A program made the translations under genes and the position numbers. Shown piece by piece: positions 47,884 through 57,952 of a DNA stretch of 64,000 bases; the stretch's first letter is position 1, and each line of letters starts with the position of its first letter. Source of the stretch: Comamonadaceae bacterium (GTDB lineage Bacteria; Pseudomonadota; Gammaproteobacteria; Burkholderiales; Burkholderiaceae_C); contig JAIXUC010000033.1 of assembly GCA_027483665.1 (NCBI GenBank), forward strand, positions 1 to 64,000, written 5' to 3'. Below the pieces are notes generated by a model that was not told where the DNA came from, did not search any database, and saw nothing but the letters and a program-made list of their open reading frames with translations.

Positions 47884-48375
47884 ATGAATCAACCGCCGCG
47901 GGCCCCATTCGCCAAGGTGCTAGCCATCGTGCTGGGCTTGACTTGCGCAGCATTTGGCGCACTGCCAAGCCTGGCTCAAGCCCAGCAAGACCAACCACAG
48001 CTGAATCTGCCGCGCACACGCCTTTCGGCGGGCATGCATCAGATCGACTCACAGGTGGCGGCAACGCCCGAGCAACGACAGATCGGTCTGATGTTTCGGC
48101 GCGACATGCCCACCCATGAAGGCATGCTGTTTGTCTTTGAGCAGCCCGGCGTGCAGTGTTTCTGGATGAAGAACACCCTCATGCCTCTAACTGCCGCTTT
48201 CCTGGCCGATGACGGCACCATCGTCAACCTGGCCGACATGAAGCCCCAAAGTCTCGATTCCCATTGCTCCGCCAAGCCGGTGCGCTTTGTGTTGGAAATG
48301 AAGCAAGGTTGGTTTGCACAGCGTGGCGTCAAGCCCGGTGCCAAGTTAAGCGGCGCACCCTTCGCCCCCCGGTAA
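47884..48375 (+). CDS. DUF192 secreted protein
   Basis: A 163-residue protein with a signal peptide (about 1-33, cleavage near AQAQQ) and a DUF192 domain: EQRQIGLMFRRDMPTHEGMLFVF, CFWMKNTLMPLTAAFL and GWFAQRGVKPGAKL. Function unknown; proteins of this type are small exported beta-barrel-like domains. It follows the cold-shock gene by 63 bases. Confidence 0.9.
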   Translation: MNQPPRAPFAKVLAIVLGLTCAAFGALPSLAQAQQDQPQLNLPRTRLSAGMHQIDSQVAATPEQRQIGLMFRRDMPTHEGMLFVFEQPGVQCFWMKNTLMPLTAAFLADDGTIVNLADMKPQSLDSHCSAKPVRFVLEMKQGWFAQRGVKPGAKLSGAPFAPR

Positions 48376-48409
48376 GTGAGGCCGGCACAGCGCCTGCCCA
48401 CCCATCCGC

Positions 48410-49057
48410 TCAAACCAACGCATCCACATACAAGCCCGCTTGCGCGCGAACGCGGGGCTCGTATTGCAGCGGGACCATGGCGAGCAATTGGGTACAGACT
48501 TTCAAGGCGTAGCTGTTTCCACTGATGCTGGCCATGAGGCTGACGGCTTGGAGCGCGCCAGTCAGCAGTTCTTCCTCCGTTGCGCTGGTGTGCAGCGCCG
48601 CTGCCATGGCCGAGGCCTCGGGGCGTCGCATCATCTGCAACATGTCGATGATGTACATCTTGGTCGCAGCAATCGAGCGCCGCAGGGTGACTGTAGGCTC
48701 GGGCCTTGGCGCTTGGCTTGGTGCAGGCGCGGGTGCCTTTGCAGCGGCGTCCACAGACGGCTTTGCCAAGGCGCTCGCAGCGGGAGGCGGCTGCATCGCA
48801 GCAGAGACATCCTGTTGCGCATGGGCGGTTGGGGCTGATCCCGTGAGCGATGTTGGCGCGTTCAGCGACACCAAGTAGCCCATTGAAGTCAGACGATCGA
48901 TTTCCCTTGCTGCCGTGCCACCCAGCATGGCCTCTAAGTCAGCGCGGAAGCTTTTGCCGTTGGACAACACCAGAATCTGGCGGTCCCGTGCGGTCAACTC
49001 GGAAGCACGGTTTTGCAGGGCCAGCTTGCCAGCGCTTGATTTGGCGAGATACGACAT
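48410..49057 (-). CDS. Hypothetical protein with winged-helix-like N-terminus
   Basis: A 215-residue protein not assigned to a family. Residues 1-65 look like a small winged helix (ELTARDRQILVLSNGKSF, REIDRLTSMGYLVSL). A linker of about 65 Ala/Pro-rich residues follows, then a helical C-terminal domain (LRRSIAATKMYIIDMLQMM through AGLYVDAL). The layout suggests a small regulator with a flexible hinge, conserved in Burkholderiales as far as I can judge. It converges on the DUF192 gene. Confidence 0.75.
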   Translation of the reverse strand: MSYLAKSSAGKLALQNRASELTARDRQILVLSNGKSFRADLEAMLGGTAAREIDRLTSMGYLVSLNAPTSLTGSAPTAHAQQDVSAAMQPPPAASALAKPSVDAAAKAPAPAPSQAPRPEPTVTLRRSIAATKMYIIDMLQMMRRPEASAMAAALHTSATEEELLTGALQAVSLMASISGNSYALKVCTQLLAMVPLQYEPRVRAQAGLYVDALV

Positions 49058-49197
49058 CGTCGTAGCTTAGAACGCAGCAGTGACGCCTTTTTGACATGCT
49101 GCCAGCCCGTCTTCGGCAGCCTACATGGACCCGAACCAGCCCTGCTCATCAGCGACGGTCATTTCCTCTGTCACCGCCCCCTGTCACCGCCCCCCAG

Positions 49198-52100
49198 TCA
49201 TGCCCCCTGTCGTGGCCCGTCAACCCTGTGCATACCAGTGGGGCTTAGCAATGCGCCAACCACGACTTGTCCGGGGTACGAAAGCGCCATCGCCTGCATG
49301 TACTGCTGAACCTGCAGGCTGCCCTGCTCGACGGTCTGGCTGGACAGCGAAGATTTGTAGTCGAGCACCCACCAACGCCCCGTGTTGCGTTCGCGCACCA
49401 GTCGATCGATACGGCCGATTCGCTTGCTCGGCTCAGTGCCGGTGCCCGTGCTGGTGCCGGTGCCGTCAAGGTAGGCACCATCTGCGCTGTCGGCACCAGT
49501 CTGCCCGCCGGCGCACACCACATCGACCTCATTGGCCCACCAGTCGATGTGCTCCTTGTCCCAGGCCCAAGCACCGGGGCCCTGCAAAATTTGAAGGGCC
49601 AGTTGCAGGGCTTCGTGCGCAAGCGAATCAGCCAAGGCGGCTGATAAGCCTTGCGCTTGCGCCCACCGCGCTGAGGGTTCGCGCAAAGCTGGCAGGTGGT
49701 TGCCTGGTTCTGTTGGATGGCGCTCAAGCATCCAGTGCATCAGCTTGCCGCGCCAAACCGAAACCGCTTCGCCAAGGGCAACTTCAGCTGGCGCGCCGGG
49801 GGCAGCCAGCTCTTTGCTCAGGGCGGGTGGTGGGCCAGGTGCCAAGTCAGCGTCGTTCTGCAAACGCTCGGCCTGTAGCTTGAAGGCATCAGCCAAGAGT
49901 GCACGAGGCAACTCGCGCAGCACGGCAGCTACAGGGCTCTCTGGCCCATCGGGGTTGAATGGTGTGTCGGCTGCCAGCGCTTCGCCTGCTCTTGCCTGCG
50001 CCACCGCGCTCAAGCCAGCAGCAGCGGCGCGCGCCCACCAACTGTGCGCGGCAGGGTTTCGGGCTGTGACGCTGGAAAACAGAAGCAACTCCCGGGCACG
50101 CGTCGCGGCTACATACAAAGCGTTGAGCTCTTCGCGATCGCGGGCTGACCGCTCGGTATTCAAAAGCTCAGCGGCGTCTTGCGGTGCTCTGGATTCGCTC
50201 ACGATAAACACCAACCGCTCTGGGGCCGCCCGGTGCATGGGCCAGTCCATCAGCACCGAGGGACCGCTGCTGCGTGCGTTGGGGTTGTCTGTGTCCAACA
50301 AGATGACAGCGCTTGCTTCGAGGCCTTTCGCGCCGTGAATGGTGAGCAAACGCACCGCGCCGTCAGCCCCAGGGGTAGGTGTCTCGATCTCACCCGCCCG
50401 CACAGCGCGCAGCCAGCGATGGATGCTGAGGTAGCGGCCAGAGTCCAAACTCAGGGCGCTGGCCAGCAATGCCCGCAAATGCCTGAGCACCGTGGCTTGA
50501 CGGTGCGCCGGTGCCTGGTGCACACAGCGGGCCACCACGTCACCGTCGGTAAAAACATGGCTCAAGGCATCGTGCGGCGGCAGCCCCAGCAGCCAAGCCT
50601 GCCAGCGCGGCAAAGTAGCCTGCGCTCGCTGCAACGCGGGGTGCAAGCTCCAGTCCGCCGGGCCGTCGTGGGCATGCGGTGCGAGCAGCACCTGCCACCA
50701 ACTCGGCCGGGCCTCGCGTGGGGCTTGGCGGCAGACCTCGGCGAGCGCGACCAAGTCGGCGTCAGCAGCACCAAACAGAGGCGATTTCAGGGCCCTTGCC
50801 AACGACAAATCGTGCTGTGTAGACAACGCCGCGTCCACCAATCCCAAGATGTCTTGAACCTCGGGCGCGTCTCCCAATGAGCCGGCCTCGCCGATGCGCG
50901 CCATCACGCCTTCGGCCTGCAACGCTTGCGCCATCGGTTGCAGGCGATCGCGCTTGCGTGCCAGCACCATCACCTGTTCGGCGGCAACTCCCTGTGACAT
51001 CAAGCGCAGCACCTCTTGCGCGACTTGTTCGCACTCTTGCGCGCGAATGCTGGCCCCGGGCTCGTCGCGCCGCTGAGTCAACGAGTCACGCCAAGCTGCA
51101 GACCCCAAAGCCGCTGTGCCTTCCGGTTCATCGGCGCTGGCCGAGGACGCATCACGCACGATGGCAGGCAGCAGGTGCGCTTGTCCACCCGCTGTCAGCG
51201 CGGTGGTGTGCTGCCGAAATCCCTCCATGGCCGGATGCCCCGCGCTGCCGGCCATGAGCTGGTTGATGGCCAACATCACCCCAGGCGCGTTGCGACGGGT
51301 GTGATCGCAGCGCAGCAAGTCACCGCCCAAGCCCTCGACCACAAAACGTTGCGCCGCCAACATCACCGCAGGCTCGGCGCGCCGAAATCGGTAGATGCTT
51401 TGCTTGGGGTCTCCAACCAAAAACACGCTGGGCGCATGGCCACCGCCTGCACCCGCGTAGCCATCGAGCCAAGCCGACAGGGCCTGCCATTGCAGCGGGT
51501 TGGTGTCTTGAAACTCATCGATCAGCACGTGGCGCACCTGGGTATCGAGCTTTTGGCAGACCCAGGCGCTCAGGCGCGCATCCGACAGCAAGGTCAGCGC
51601 GGCACGCTCCACGTCGGCCATGTCCATCCAAGAACGAGCGCGCTTGAGAGCGGCCAACTCACGCAGCAGCACGCGCCCCAAACGGCACATGCGTTGCTGG
51701 TGCAGCCATGCTTGGTGGTGGGCCCGCACAGCCAGCCATTGCACGGCCAAGGCCTGCGCTGCCCGAATCTCTGCGTGATCTGCCGCCTTTTTGTTAGCCC
51801 ATCGCGGCTGACCCGTTTTGGTCAGAACTGTTTCGATGAGCTTTTGCACCGCCGACTGCAGTTGCTGGTCGTCATCAGGCATCACCACCACAGCCGACAC
51901 GGCCTGCTCCAGCAGGACGGCACTTTTCACTAACTCAGCCGTGCCAGTGCCCAAGGTCTTGGCTGCAGCCAGGAAGGTCTGGACGGCCGTTGTTCGGTGC
52001 GCCAACAAGGCATCGGGGTGTGGCAGCCCAGCCCATTCAGGCCAGACCTCTCCAAAAGGCGCAACCGAGGTCTCCAGGCGGCCCTGTGCATCAGCCAAGC

Positions 52101-52794
52101 CAAACTCCAAGCGACGTTCCAGCAAGGACTCCAACGCCTTATGGGCGGTGAAACGCCCCAGTTGCGAGACCAGCGCGCAGTAGTCCTGGTGGGCTTGTGG
52201 CTCTTGCAACAAAGCCTTGAAAAAAGGCCTCCAGAGCAAGGCGGTGGCGCGGCTGTGGTCTTCCAGCAACACGGGCGACGTGGGCAAGTTCAGCTGCTCC
52301 AGCACAGCGAAGGGTGCTGCGGATATCAGCGTGATGAACCAGGCGTGGAAGGTTCGAAACTGAACGTCACCCCCGCCATCCAGCAGGCGGCCGTAAAGGG
52401 AGCGCAAATCCGCGGCGCGCAGCAGCGCCTGGGTCGGCGTCATGCCGCGTTCGATCAGGGCATCGGCACATTCGGCTTCGCTGGCTGTGGCCCATTGCAC
52501 CAGCCAAAGCTGCAGGCGCTCACGCATTTCTGCGGCGGCCTTTTTGGTGAAGGTGATCGCCAGGACGTCTTGTGGCCGCAGGGGTTGGCCTGGCTTGCCC
52601 TCAAGCAGCGCCCTGACGATGCGAGACACCAGCATCCACGTCTTGCCAGACCCAGCGCAAGCTTCCACAGCCACGCTGCGTCGCGGATCACACGCTACTT
52701 CGTAGAAGGCCTGGGCGCTGACTTGTCGGCCATTGCACTCGTACGCGGCTTCAGGGCTGCTGGGTGCGCCGATGGCGGCAGTGGGCTCATTCAT
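49198..52794 (-). CDS. addA: AddA-type helicase-nuclease subunit
   Basis: A 1198-residue UvrD/Rep-class 3'-5' helicase fused to a RecB-family nuclease; with AddB it resects double-strand breaks. Walker A is AGSGKT at 47-52, motif Ia ITFTKKAAAEMRERL, motif II LIDEFQDTNPLQW, motif IV region LVGDPKQSIYRFRRA, motif V LLTIHGAKGLEASAVIL. The PD-(D/E)XK nuclease is at the C-terminus (WWVLDYKSS). The frame runs to the ATG that overlaps addB (ATGA). Confidence 0.93.
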   Translation of the reverse strand: MNEPTAAIGAPSSPEAAYECNGRQVSAQAFYEVACDPRRSVAVEACAGSGKTWMLVSRIVRALLEGKPGQPLRPQDVLAITFTKKAAAEMRERLQLWLVQWATASEAECADALIERGMTPTQALLRAADLRSLYGRLLDGGGDVQFRTFHAWFITLISAAPFAVLEQLNLPTSPVLLEDHSRATALLWRPFFKALLQEPQAHQDYCALVSQLGRFTAHKALESLLERRLEFGLADAQGRLETSVAPFGEVWPEWAGLPHPDALLAHRTTAVQTFLAAAKTLGTGTAELVKSAVLLEQAVSAVVVMPDDDQQLQSAVQKLIETVLTKTGQPRWANKKAADHAEIRAAQALAVQWLAVRAHHQAWLHQQRMCRLGRVLLRELAALKRARSWMDMADVERAALTLLSDARLSAWVCQKLDTQVRHVLIDEFQDTNPLQWQALSAWLDGYAGAGGGHAPSVFLVGDPKQSIYRFRRAEPAVMLAAQRFVVEGLGGDLLRCDHTRRNAPGVMLAINQLMAGSAGHPAMEGFRQHTTALTAGGQAHLLPAIVRDASSASADEPEGTAALGSAAWRDSLTQRRDEPGASIRAQECEQVAQEVLRLMSQGVAAEQVMVLARKRDRLQPMAQALQAEGVMARIGEAGSLGDAPEVQDILGLVDAALSTQHDLSLARALKSPLFGAADADLVALAEVCRQAPREARPSWWQVLLAPHAHDGPADWSLHPALQRAQATLPRWQAWLLGLPPHDALSHVFTDGDVVARCVHQAPAHRQATVLRHLRALLASALSLDSGRYLSIHRWLRAVRAGEIETPTPGADGAVRLLTIHGAKGLEASAVILLDTDNPNARSSGPSVLMDWPMHRAAPERLVFIVSESRAPQDAAELLNTERSARDREELNALYVAATRARELLLFSSVTARNPAAHSWWARAAAAGLSAVAQARAGEALAADTPFNPDGPESPVAAVLRELPRALLADAFKLQAERLQNDADLAPGPPPALSKELAAPGAPAEVALGEAVSVWRGKLMHWMLERHPTEPGNHLPALREPSARWAQAQGLSAALADSLAHEALQLALQILQGPGAWAWDKEHIDWWANEVDVVCAGGQTGADSADGAYLDGTGTSTGTGTEPSKRIGRIDRLVRERNTGRWWVLDYKSSLSSQTVEQGSLQVQQYMQAMALSYPGQVVVGALLSPTGMHRVDGPRQGA

Positions 52795-55463
52795 GCTGCA
52801 GAACCCACAGCCCAGAAGTCACGCCTGCACAGGCCACGCGCCGCACAGTATTCGCACGCTGCGCCCTCACCCAGCGCGGGCAGCGCGTGGCCTTCGCGCA
52901 GACGCTCCATGTCTTGCTGCATGCCGCTCAACAAAGCTTCACGGGCTTGGTCCAATTGAGGCTGCTGCACCAGCTTGACAACAGCGCTCGGGCTTGCGGC
53001 GTCCTGCCCTTTCGGAAAGCCCAGACTCAGGTAGGCCCCCTGCAGCGATGGCTCTGGCCCGATCAGCGCTGCATAGAAGGCCAATTGCGTGTCCTCGGTG
53101 GGGTTCTTCACCCGATCCTGGGTGGTGCCGGGATCTTCGGTTTTGTAGTCGATGACGCGCCAGACCGAATCCGGGGCATCCAGCGAAGTCGCGCCTGAGC
53201 TAGCCAAGCTGTCAATCCGGTCGATCTGGCCCCGAAGCAACAACTGGGCGTCCGCTGGGTGCGGCCGCTCAAGAGCGCGCTCGACGTGAAGCACCCGCAC
53301 GCCCGCTTGCCTTTGCTCTTTCCACCAATTCAAGTAGGCGTCTCGCAAGCCTGGCCAGCCCGCCTCGAAGGGCAGAAAATCCTCGGCCACCACACAGGCT
53401 TGTGCCAACTCTTCATCTGCTATGCGCTGCAAGCGCACGCGGTCAGCGTGGTCGCTCGGCTCGGTGATCTCGCTCAGCGCTTGCGAGCCAGCACGGGGTG
53501 AGGTGTCTTGTTCATGAAAGCGCCTGAGCACCGTGTGCAGCCAGACGCCAAAGTCGCGCTTGTCGGCCACCGTATCGATGTCTTCAACCTCTTGCAAGCC
53601 CAGCATGCGCAGTGCGAAAAACCGATAGGGGCAGCGGCGTAAATCGTCGTAACTGCTGGCGGAAATGGATGTGGGCACCAGTGGAGCGGCTGACGGTTGC
53701 GGCAGTGGCGCTGCGAAGGCCTGCAGGCTGCGCTCTTCAAGCCAATCGCTCGCCGCCTGTACCTGCAACGCTCCGCCGGCGTTGCCGCTGAGCAGTTGAA
53801 GCACGCTGTGTGCTGGACCCAACGGCTCGCCGCGTTCGTCATGGCGGCGCCAGAAGATCGTGGTGTTTGGCTGGGACGCGGCCCAAGCCCAAGCCCGTCT
53901 TGCTTGTAACTGCAGCGCATCGGCATTGGGCAAGCCCAGAGCAACCCGCTGTTGCCAAGTCCACCAACCGTTGGCTTGGGGGCGCGCTGGCAGGTGGTTT
54001 TCGTTGCAACCGCCAAGCACAAGTGCCTGAAATGGCTGGCCGAGTAACTGCCCCAAGGGCAAGATCACCACATCGGCGGGCGCATGGCTGCGACCCGCCA
54101 AACCGCTGACCCCTTCAAGGCAGGCGCGAACCCAGGCCAAGAACTCGGCAAGCGTCCAGCGCTGGTGGTCTTCAGATTCGATCAGCGGTGCTGCAGTCAT
54201 GTGCAAGGCTTGCAACAGTTGCTGGCCAGCAGCGTCCAACTGCCAAACGGCCCACTGGCCGGTTACCTCTAGCAACGCTTGCGTCTTTAGAAGCCAAGCA
54301 CCGGCTTTTTGGCGACTACCCCAGCCGCCGCGCATGGCCTCTATATCGCCAACCAAGGCGATATCCCCCCGAGATCGCGCCCAAGAAGTCCAGCGATCTG
54401 CGCCCGACCGGCGCAACGAAACCTCCATCGATGCCACCTCGGCTGCGCGCCACGCTGAGGACTTGAAACCGTCAAGCACTTCGTCAGCGGTGGCGTCGGG
54501 CGCCATCGCCTGCAGCAGCGCCATCAATTGAGCGGCCACGTGGGTGGTGGACAGCTTCCATCCCGAGTCGTCTTGCACGTCCACACCATAAGGTTCAAGC
54601 AGGGCGCGAACCCGCCTGACCAACATGCGGTCGATGGCTGCAATGGCCACTGGCACGCGGCCAGCGGCGCGATGGGTCAGCACACAGGCTGCCGCCGCCT
54701 GCGCCTCTTCCTCAAAGTCTGAAGCCTGCACGGGCTGAGGCTTGCCAGCGCTGGGGTCTGACCACGGCACCACCACAGCACGTTCACCCCAGGCTGTTGC
54801 GAGGGCAACACCCAGTGCATCCTCCTGATAGCCCTGAAGAACAACCAGTCCGTCATGGGCGGCTTGGGTTTGCAGGCTCCAAAGAACGTCAGTTGGCCAT
54901 GCGGTGCTGGCGACCCAGAGCAGCGCCACGCTCGTGACAGCCAGCTCCCACCGCTGCATGCGCTCGTCCATGACTTGAACCAGAGCCGCCTGGCGGGTTC
55001 GCAGCCACAGGGCGCGCTCGTCTGGGTGCACCGCGCAAGCCAAGGGAGCCAACTGCAGGGCGCAATCGACCAAGTCAGGGGCCAGCGCGAACGATTGGTC
55101 GCCCATGCCAGCCCGCTGCAGCAGGGACTGGGCACTCAGCAGATCAGCGCCTCGATCGTGGCTGAAGTCCGTGGCCCCAAGCTGAGGGGCGCCAAGCCGC
55201 TGCGCCCAAGAGCTTGTGGTTTCAAAACGGGGCAGGACGGCAGACAGTGCACCGGATCGGATCCACATGTGTTTGGCCACTGGCAGCAACCGCGCGTGCG
55301 GCAAGAGCACCACCGTGCGTGCCGGGTGCGCTTGCCAAGCCTGCACAGCGGTTGCTACCTGGCGCAACCAGGCATCGTCCGCATGCAGCCACAAGTCCCC
55401 CACGCCACGTGCGTGGGTCTGCTGCAACGGGGCTCGATCAGGCAGACTAATCAAGGGTGACAT
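52791..55463 (-). CDS. addB: AddB-type nuclease subunit
   Basis: An 890-residue partner of AddA. The N-terminal helicase-like part has no working Walker A, as in AddB. The C-terminal nuclease has the iron-staple cysteines: one in [16 protein letters not shown] and the cluster [10 protein letters not shown] near the end, with the active site [10 protein letters not shown]. Chi recognition would lie in the inactive helicase part. It is divergent from trxA, with an inverted repeat in the 92-base gap. Confidence 0.9.
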   Translation of the reverse strand: MSPLISLPDRAPLQQTHARGVGDLWLHADDAWLRQVATAVQAWQAHPARTVVLLPHARLLPVAKHMWIRSGALSAVLPRFETTSSWAQRLGAPQLGATDFSHDRGADLLSAQSLLQRAGMGDQSFALAPDLVDCALQLAPLACAVHPDERALWLRTRQAALVQVMDERMQRWELAVTSVALLWVASTAWPTDVLWSLQTQAAHDGLVVLQGYQEDALGVALATAWGERAVVVPWSDPSAGKPQPVQASDFEEEAQAAAACVLTHRAAGRVPVAIAAIDRMLVRRVRALLEPYGVDVQDDSGWKLSTTHVAAQLMALLQAMAPDATADEVLDGFKSSAWRAAEVASMEVSLRRSGADRWTSWARSRGDIALVGDIEAMRGGWGSRQKAGAWLLKTQALLEVTGQWAVWQLDAAGQQLLQALHMTAAPLIESEDHQRWTLAEFLAWVRACLEGVSGLAGRSHAPADVVILPLGQLLGQPFQALVLGGCNENHLPARPQANGWWTWQQRVALGLPNADALQLQARRAWAWAASQPNTTIFWRRHDERGEPLGPAHSVLQLLSGNAGGALQVQAASDWLEERSLQAFAAPLPQPSAAPLVPTSISASSYDDLRRCPYRFFALRMLGLQEVEDIDTVADKRDFGVWLHTVLRRFHEQDTSPRAGSQALSEITEPSDHADRVRLQRIADEELAQACVVAEDFLPFEAGWPGLRDAYLNWWKEQRQAGVRVLHVERALERPHPADAQLLLRGQIDRIDSLASSGATSLDAPDSVWRVIDYKTEDPGTTQDRVKNPTEDTQLAFYAALIGPEPSLQGAYLSLGFPKGQDAASPSAVVKLVQQPQLDQAREALLSGMQQDMERLREGHALPALGEGAACEYCAARGLCRRDFWAVGSAA

Positions 55464-55464
55464 G

Positions 55465-55493
55465 GCCTTTGTGTAAACAGTTCGAACAAAGGC
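55465..55493. promoter_or_regulatory. Inverted repeat between addB and trxA
   Basis: GCCTTTGT (55465-55472) and ACAAAGGC (55486-55493) form a perfect 8-base inverted repeat around 13 bases. It begins two bases from the addB start codon, so it may be a protein-binding site or fold in the addB leader. Confidence 0.4.
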
Positions 55494-55555
55494 TTTCTGT
55501 CACAATCGCCACGCTTTTAGCTCTCTTTTGTTCGGCTTTTCAGACGGAATTCATT

Positions 55556-55891
55556 ATGGCCACCGACCTCATCAAGCATGTTTCTGACGCTTCTTTCGCA
55601 AGCGACGTTTTGCAGTCAGACGTGCCTGTTTTGGTGGACTATTGGGCAGAGTGGTGTGGTCCTTGCCGCATGATCGCGCCCATTCTGGATGAGATCTCCC
55701 GCACCTACGAAGGCAGACTGAAAGTCGCAAAGATGAACGTCGATGAAAACCGCGACGTTCCAGGCAAGTTTGGCATTCGCGGCATTCCCACATTGATGGT
55801 GTTCAAAGGCGGCGAACTCGCCGCGACCAAAGTCGGAGCTCTCAGCAAGCTTCAACTGACGGCGTTTATCGACGAGCAATTGGCGGCTTGA
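55556..55891 (+). CDS. trxA: Thioredoxin 1
   Basis: A 111-residue cytoplasmic thioredoxin. ATG 55556 starts [11 protein letters not shown]; the active site WCGPC has Cys34 and Cys37, and the cis-proline is in RGIPTLMVF. Standard length for the family. It lies upstream of rho, an arrangement known from many proteobacteria. Confidence 0.96.
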   Translation: MATDLIKHVSDASFASDVLQSDVPVLVDYWAEWCGPCRMIAPILDEISRTYEGRLKVAKMNVDENRDVPGKFGIRGIPTLMVFKGGELAATKVGALSKLQLTAFIDEQLAA

Positions 55892-56057
55892 CGGGCTCTG
55901 ATGGCTGATGGCGGCCTGCAAGCCATCGCGAAGCGGCGTGGGGCTTTCCCAGTGCCCATCAGTGACCACATCAACCCCTACTAGCGGCAGCGCCTGATGG
56001 CGAACATTTCGGTTCAACTTTGTTCATCTTGTGATCCCGTAGGTGGGCAGAGAACCC

Positions 56058-56066
56058 TGACATAAT
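56058..56066 (+). promoter_or_regulatory. Extended -10 promoter of rho
   Basis: TGACATAAT, an extended -10 (TGn followed by CATAAT), lies 133 bases upstream of the rho ATG. No good -35 lies at the standard distance. The same TGn-CATAAT form precedes rpmE2. Confidence 0.45.
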
Positions 56067-56081
56067 CGGCTCGTTGTCGGG

Positions 56082-56103
56082 CTAGCGCGTCGCTAGGCTA
56101 GCG
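56082..56103 (+). promoter_or_regulatory. Mutually exclusive hairpins in rho leader
   Basis: The order is CTAGCG (56082-56087), CGT, CGCTAG (56091-56096), G, CTAGCG (56098-56103). The middle arm is complementary to both flanking arms. With the left arm it forms a 6-base stem with a three-base loop; with the right arm the spacer is only one base, so a hairpin there would need to open some pairs. Confidence 0.5.
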
Positions 56104-56199
56104 CAGATACCGAAGACCTACATCCGGTCGCAGACAACCCACTCCCCTTTCTTTCTCAATCAGTAACCCGCTCGGGTCGCTGCCCTCAGGTCAAAGACC

Positions 56200-57462
56200 A
56201 TGCACCTTAACGAACTCAAAGCCTTGCACGTGTCCGAGCTGCTCAAGCAAGCTGAAGCACTCGAGATCGAGAACACAGGGCGCATGCGCAAGCAAGAGCT
56301 GATGTTTGCCATCATCAAGAAGAGGGCTCGGGCGGGTGAGCAGGTGTTTGCCGACGGCGTGCTCGAGATCTTGCCGGACGGATTCGGCTTTCTGCGCAGC
56401 CCCGACACCAGCTACACGGCAAGCACTGACGATATCTACATCAGCCCCAGCCAGGTCCGGCGCTTCAATCTCCACACCGGGGACATGATCGAAGGAGAAG
56501 TGCGCATCCCCAAGGACGGAGAACGCTACTTTGCGCTGACAAAACTCGACAAGGTGAACGACGGCCTGCCCGAAGACAACAAGCACAAGGTGATGTTCGA
56601 GAACCTCACGCCGCTCTTTCCCAAAGAACACATGCGGCTGGAACGCGACATCAAGTCCGAAGAAAACATCACTTCACGCGTGATCGACATCATCGCGCCC
56701 ATTGGCAGAGGTCAACGCGCGTTGATCGTTGCGCAGCCAAAGTCAGGCAAGACGGTCATGATGCAGCACATCGCGCACGCCATCACCGCCAACTACCCCG
56801 ACGTTCATCTCATGGTTCTGTTGGTAGACGAGCGGCCTGAAGAAGTCACGGAAATGCAGCGCAGCGTGAGAGGCGAGGTCATTTCATCGACTTTTGACGA
56901 GCCCGCTGCGCGGCACGTACACGTAGCCGAGATGGTGATCGAGCGTGCCAAACGCTTGGTTGAGCTGAAGAAAGATGTGGTGATCTTGCTCGACTCCATC
57001 ACCCGTCTGGCACGTGCCTACAACAACGTCGTGCCCTCCTCAGGCAAAGTGCTGACGGGTGGTGTGGACGCCAATGCATTGCAACGCCCGAAGCGTTTCT
57101 TTGGCGCTGCGCGCAAAGTAGAAGAAGGCGGCTCGCTCACCATCATTGCCACAGCGCTGGTGGACACGGGCAGTCGCATGGATGAAGTGATCTTTGAAGA
57201 ATTCAAAGGCACGGGCAATTGCGAAATTCACTTGGAACGTCGGCTCTACGAAAAGCGGGTGTTTCCAGCCATTCACCTCAACCGCAGCGGAACCCGACGA
57301 GAAGAGCTCTTGCTCGCGCCAGAAATCTTGCAGAAAACCCGCATCCTTCGGCAGTTTCTCTACAACATGGATGAGATCGAGTCGATGGAGCTCATGCTCA
57401 AGAACATGAAGGCCACCAAGAACAACGTCGAGTTCTTCGACATGATGCGCAGGGGCGGTTGA
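56200..57462 (+). CDS. rho: Transcription termination factor Rho
   Basis: A 420-residue RNA-dependent hexameric ATPase. N-terminal helical part, cold-shock-like RNA-binding domain with GFGFLRS (about 62-68), the P-loop QPKSGKTVM (about 179-187), Walker [17 protein letters not shown] and the secondary RNA-binding Q/R-loops are all present. It has the compact layout of proteobacterial Rho without an insertion. Confidence 0.97.
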   Translation: MHLNELKALHVSELLKQAEALEIENTGRMRKQELMFAIIKKRARAGEQVFADGVLEILPDGFGFLRSPDTSYTASTDDIYISPSQVRRFNLHTGDMIEGEVRIPKDGERYFALTKLDKVNDGLPEDNKHKVMFENLTPLFPKEHMRLERDIKSEENITSRVIDIIAPIGRGQRALIVAQPKSGKTVMMQHIAHAITANYPDVHLMVLLVDERPEEVTEMQRSVRGEVISSTFDEPAARHVHVAEMVIERAKRLVELKKDVVILLDSITRLARAYNNVVPSSGKVLTGGVDANALQRPKRFFGAARKVEEGGSLTIIATALVDTGSRMDEVIFEEFKGTGNCEIHLERRLYEKRVFPAIHLNRSGTRREELLLAPEILQKTRILRQFLYNMDEIESMELMLKNMKATKNNVEFFDMMRRGG

Positions 57463-57486
57463 TCCGCTTGTGCCCGATGGCATAAT
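57459..57486 (+). promoter_or_regulatory. Promoter of rpmE2
   Basis: TTGATC (57459-57464) and CATAAT (57481-57486) are 16 bases apart, and TG precedes the -10 at the extended position. The -35 box overlaps the rho stop codon region, so the L31 gene can be transcribed independently of rho. Confidence 0.55.
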
Positions 57487-57514
57487 CGAGGGCTTCGCGT
57501 TAAGTACTTCCCAC

Positions 57515-57539
57515 ATCGCTGCGCTTTGCTGGCAGCGAT
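57515..57539 (+). promoter_or_regulatory. Leader hairpin upstream of rpmE2
   Basis: ATCGCTGC (57515-57522) and GCAGCGAT (57532-57539) form a perfect 8-base stem with a 9-base loop, 58 bases before the L31 start. No T-run follows, so it is not a classic terminator; feedback by the protein or an anti-Rho role is possible. Confidence 0.5.
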
Positions 57540-57597
57540 CGGTCTAGCTGACAACAGGTTGGCAGGCGGCTGGCGCATCTGAACTTTAGGAAAACCC

Positions 57598-57855
57598 ATG
57601 AAAGACGGCATTCACCCCAATTACCGCGAAGTTTGCTTCGTCGATTTGTCCAACGGCTTCAAGTTCGTCACGCGCTCTTGCGCAAGCACCAAAGAAACCG
57701 TGAAGATGGACGATGGACGTGAGCTTCCGATGTTCAAGCTCGACACGTCGAGCGAATCGCACCCCTTCTACACCGGCACCCAAAAGTCGGTGGACAACAT
57801 GGGCGGTCGCGTCGAAAAATTCCGCAACCGCTTCGGTAAAACGACGGCGAAGTGA
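57598..57855 (+). CDS. rpmE2: 50S ribosomal protein L31 type B
   Basis: An 85-residue L31 of the non-zinc B type: [20 protein letters not shown], the [20 protein letters not shown] stretch, HPFYTG and VEKFRNRFG. It has Cys13 and Cys28 but no CxxC, so no zinc ribbon. Preceded by AGGAAAA and followed by a strong terminator. Confidence 0.96.
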   Translation: MKDGIHPNYREVCFVDLSNGFKFVTRSCASTKETVKMDDGRELPMFKLDTSSESHPFYTGTQKSVDNMGGRVEKFRNRFGKTTAK

Positions 57856-57880
57856 GTTCAGGCGCTGCACGCGCCACCTG

Positions 57881-57921
57881 AGGGGCAGTTTGGTTTCAAC
57901 CGAGCTGCCCCTTTCTTTTTT
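57881..57921 (+). terminator. Rho-independent terminator after rpmE2
   Basis: AGGGGCAG (57881-57888) pairs with CTGCCCCT (57905-57912), the loop contains a smaller GGTT/AACC stem, and a T-rich tract TTTCTTTTTT follows. Confidence 0.85.
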
Positions 57922-57952
57922 CCCCCTTGCCAGCTAACCAGCCTCCCGCACC

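Larger units (their letters stand above)
55892..56199 (+). other. trxA-rho intergenic region and rho leader
   Basis: These 308 bases hold no gene. The right 140 bases contain the rho promoter (56058-56066) and a leader with overlapping inverted repeats (56082-56103), described separately. No terminator with a T-run was found after trxA, so partial read-through into rho is possible. Confidence 0.6.
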
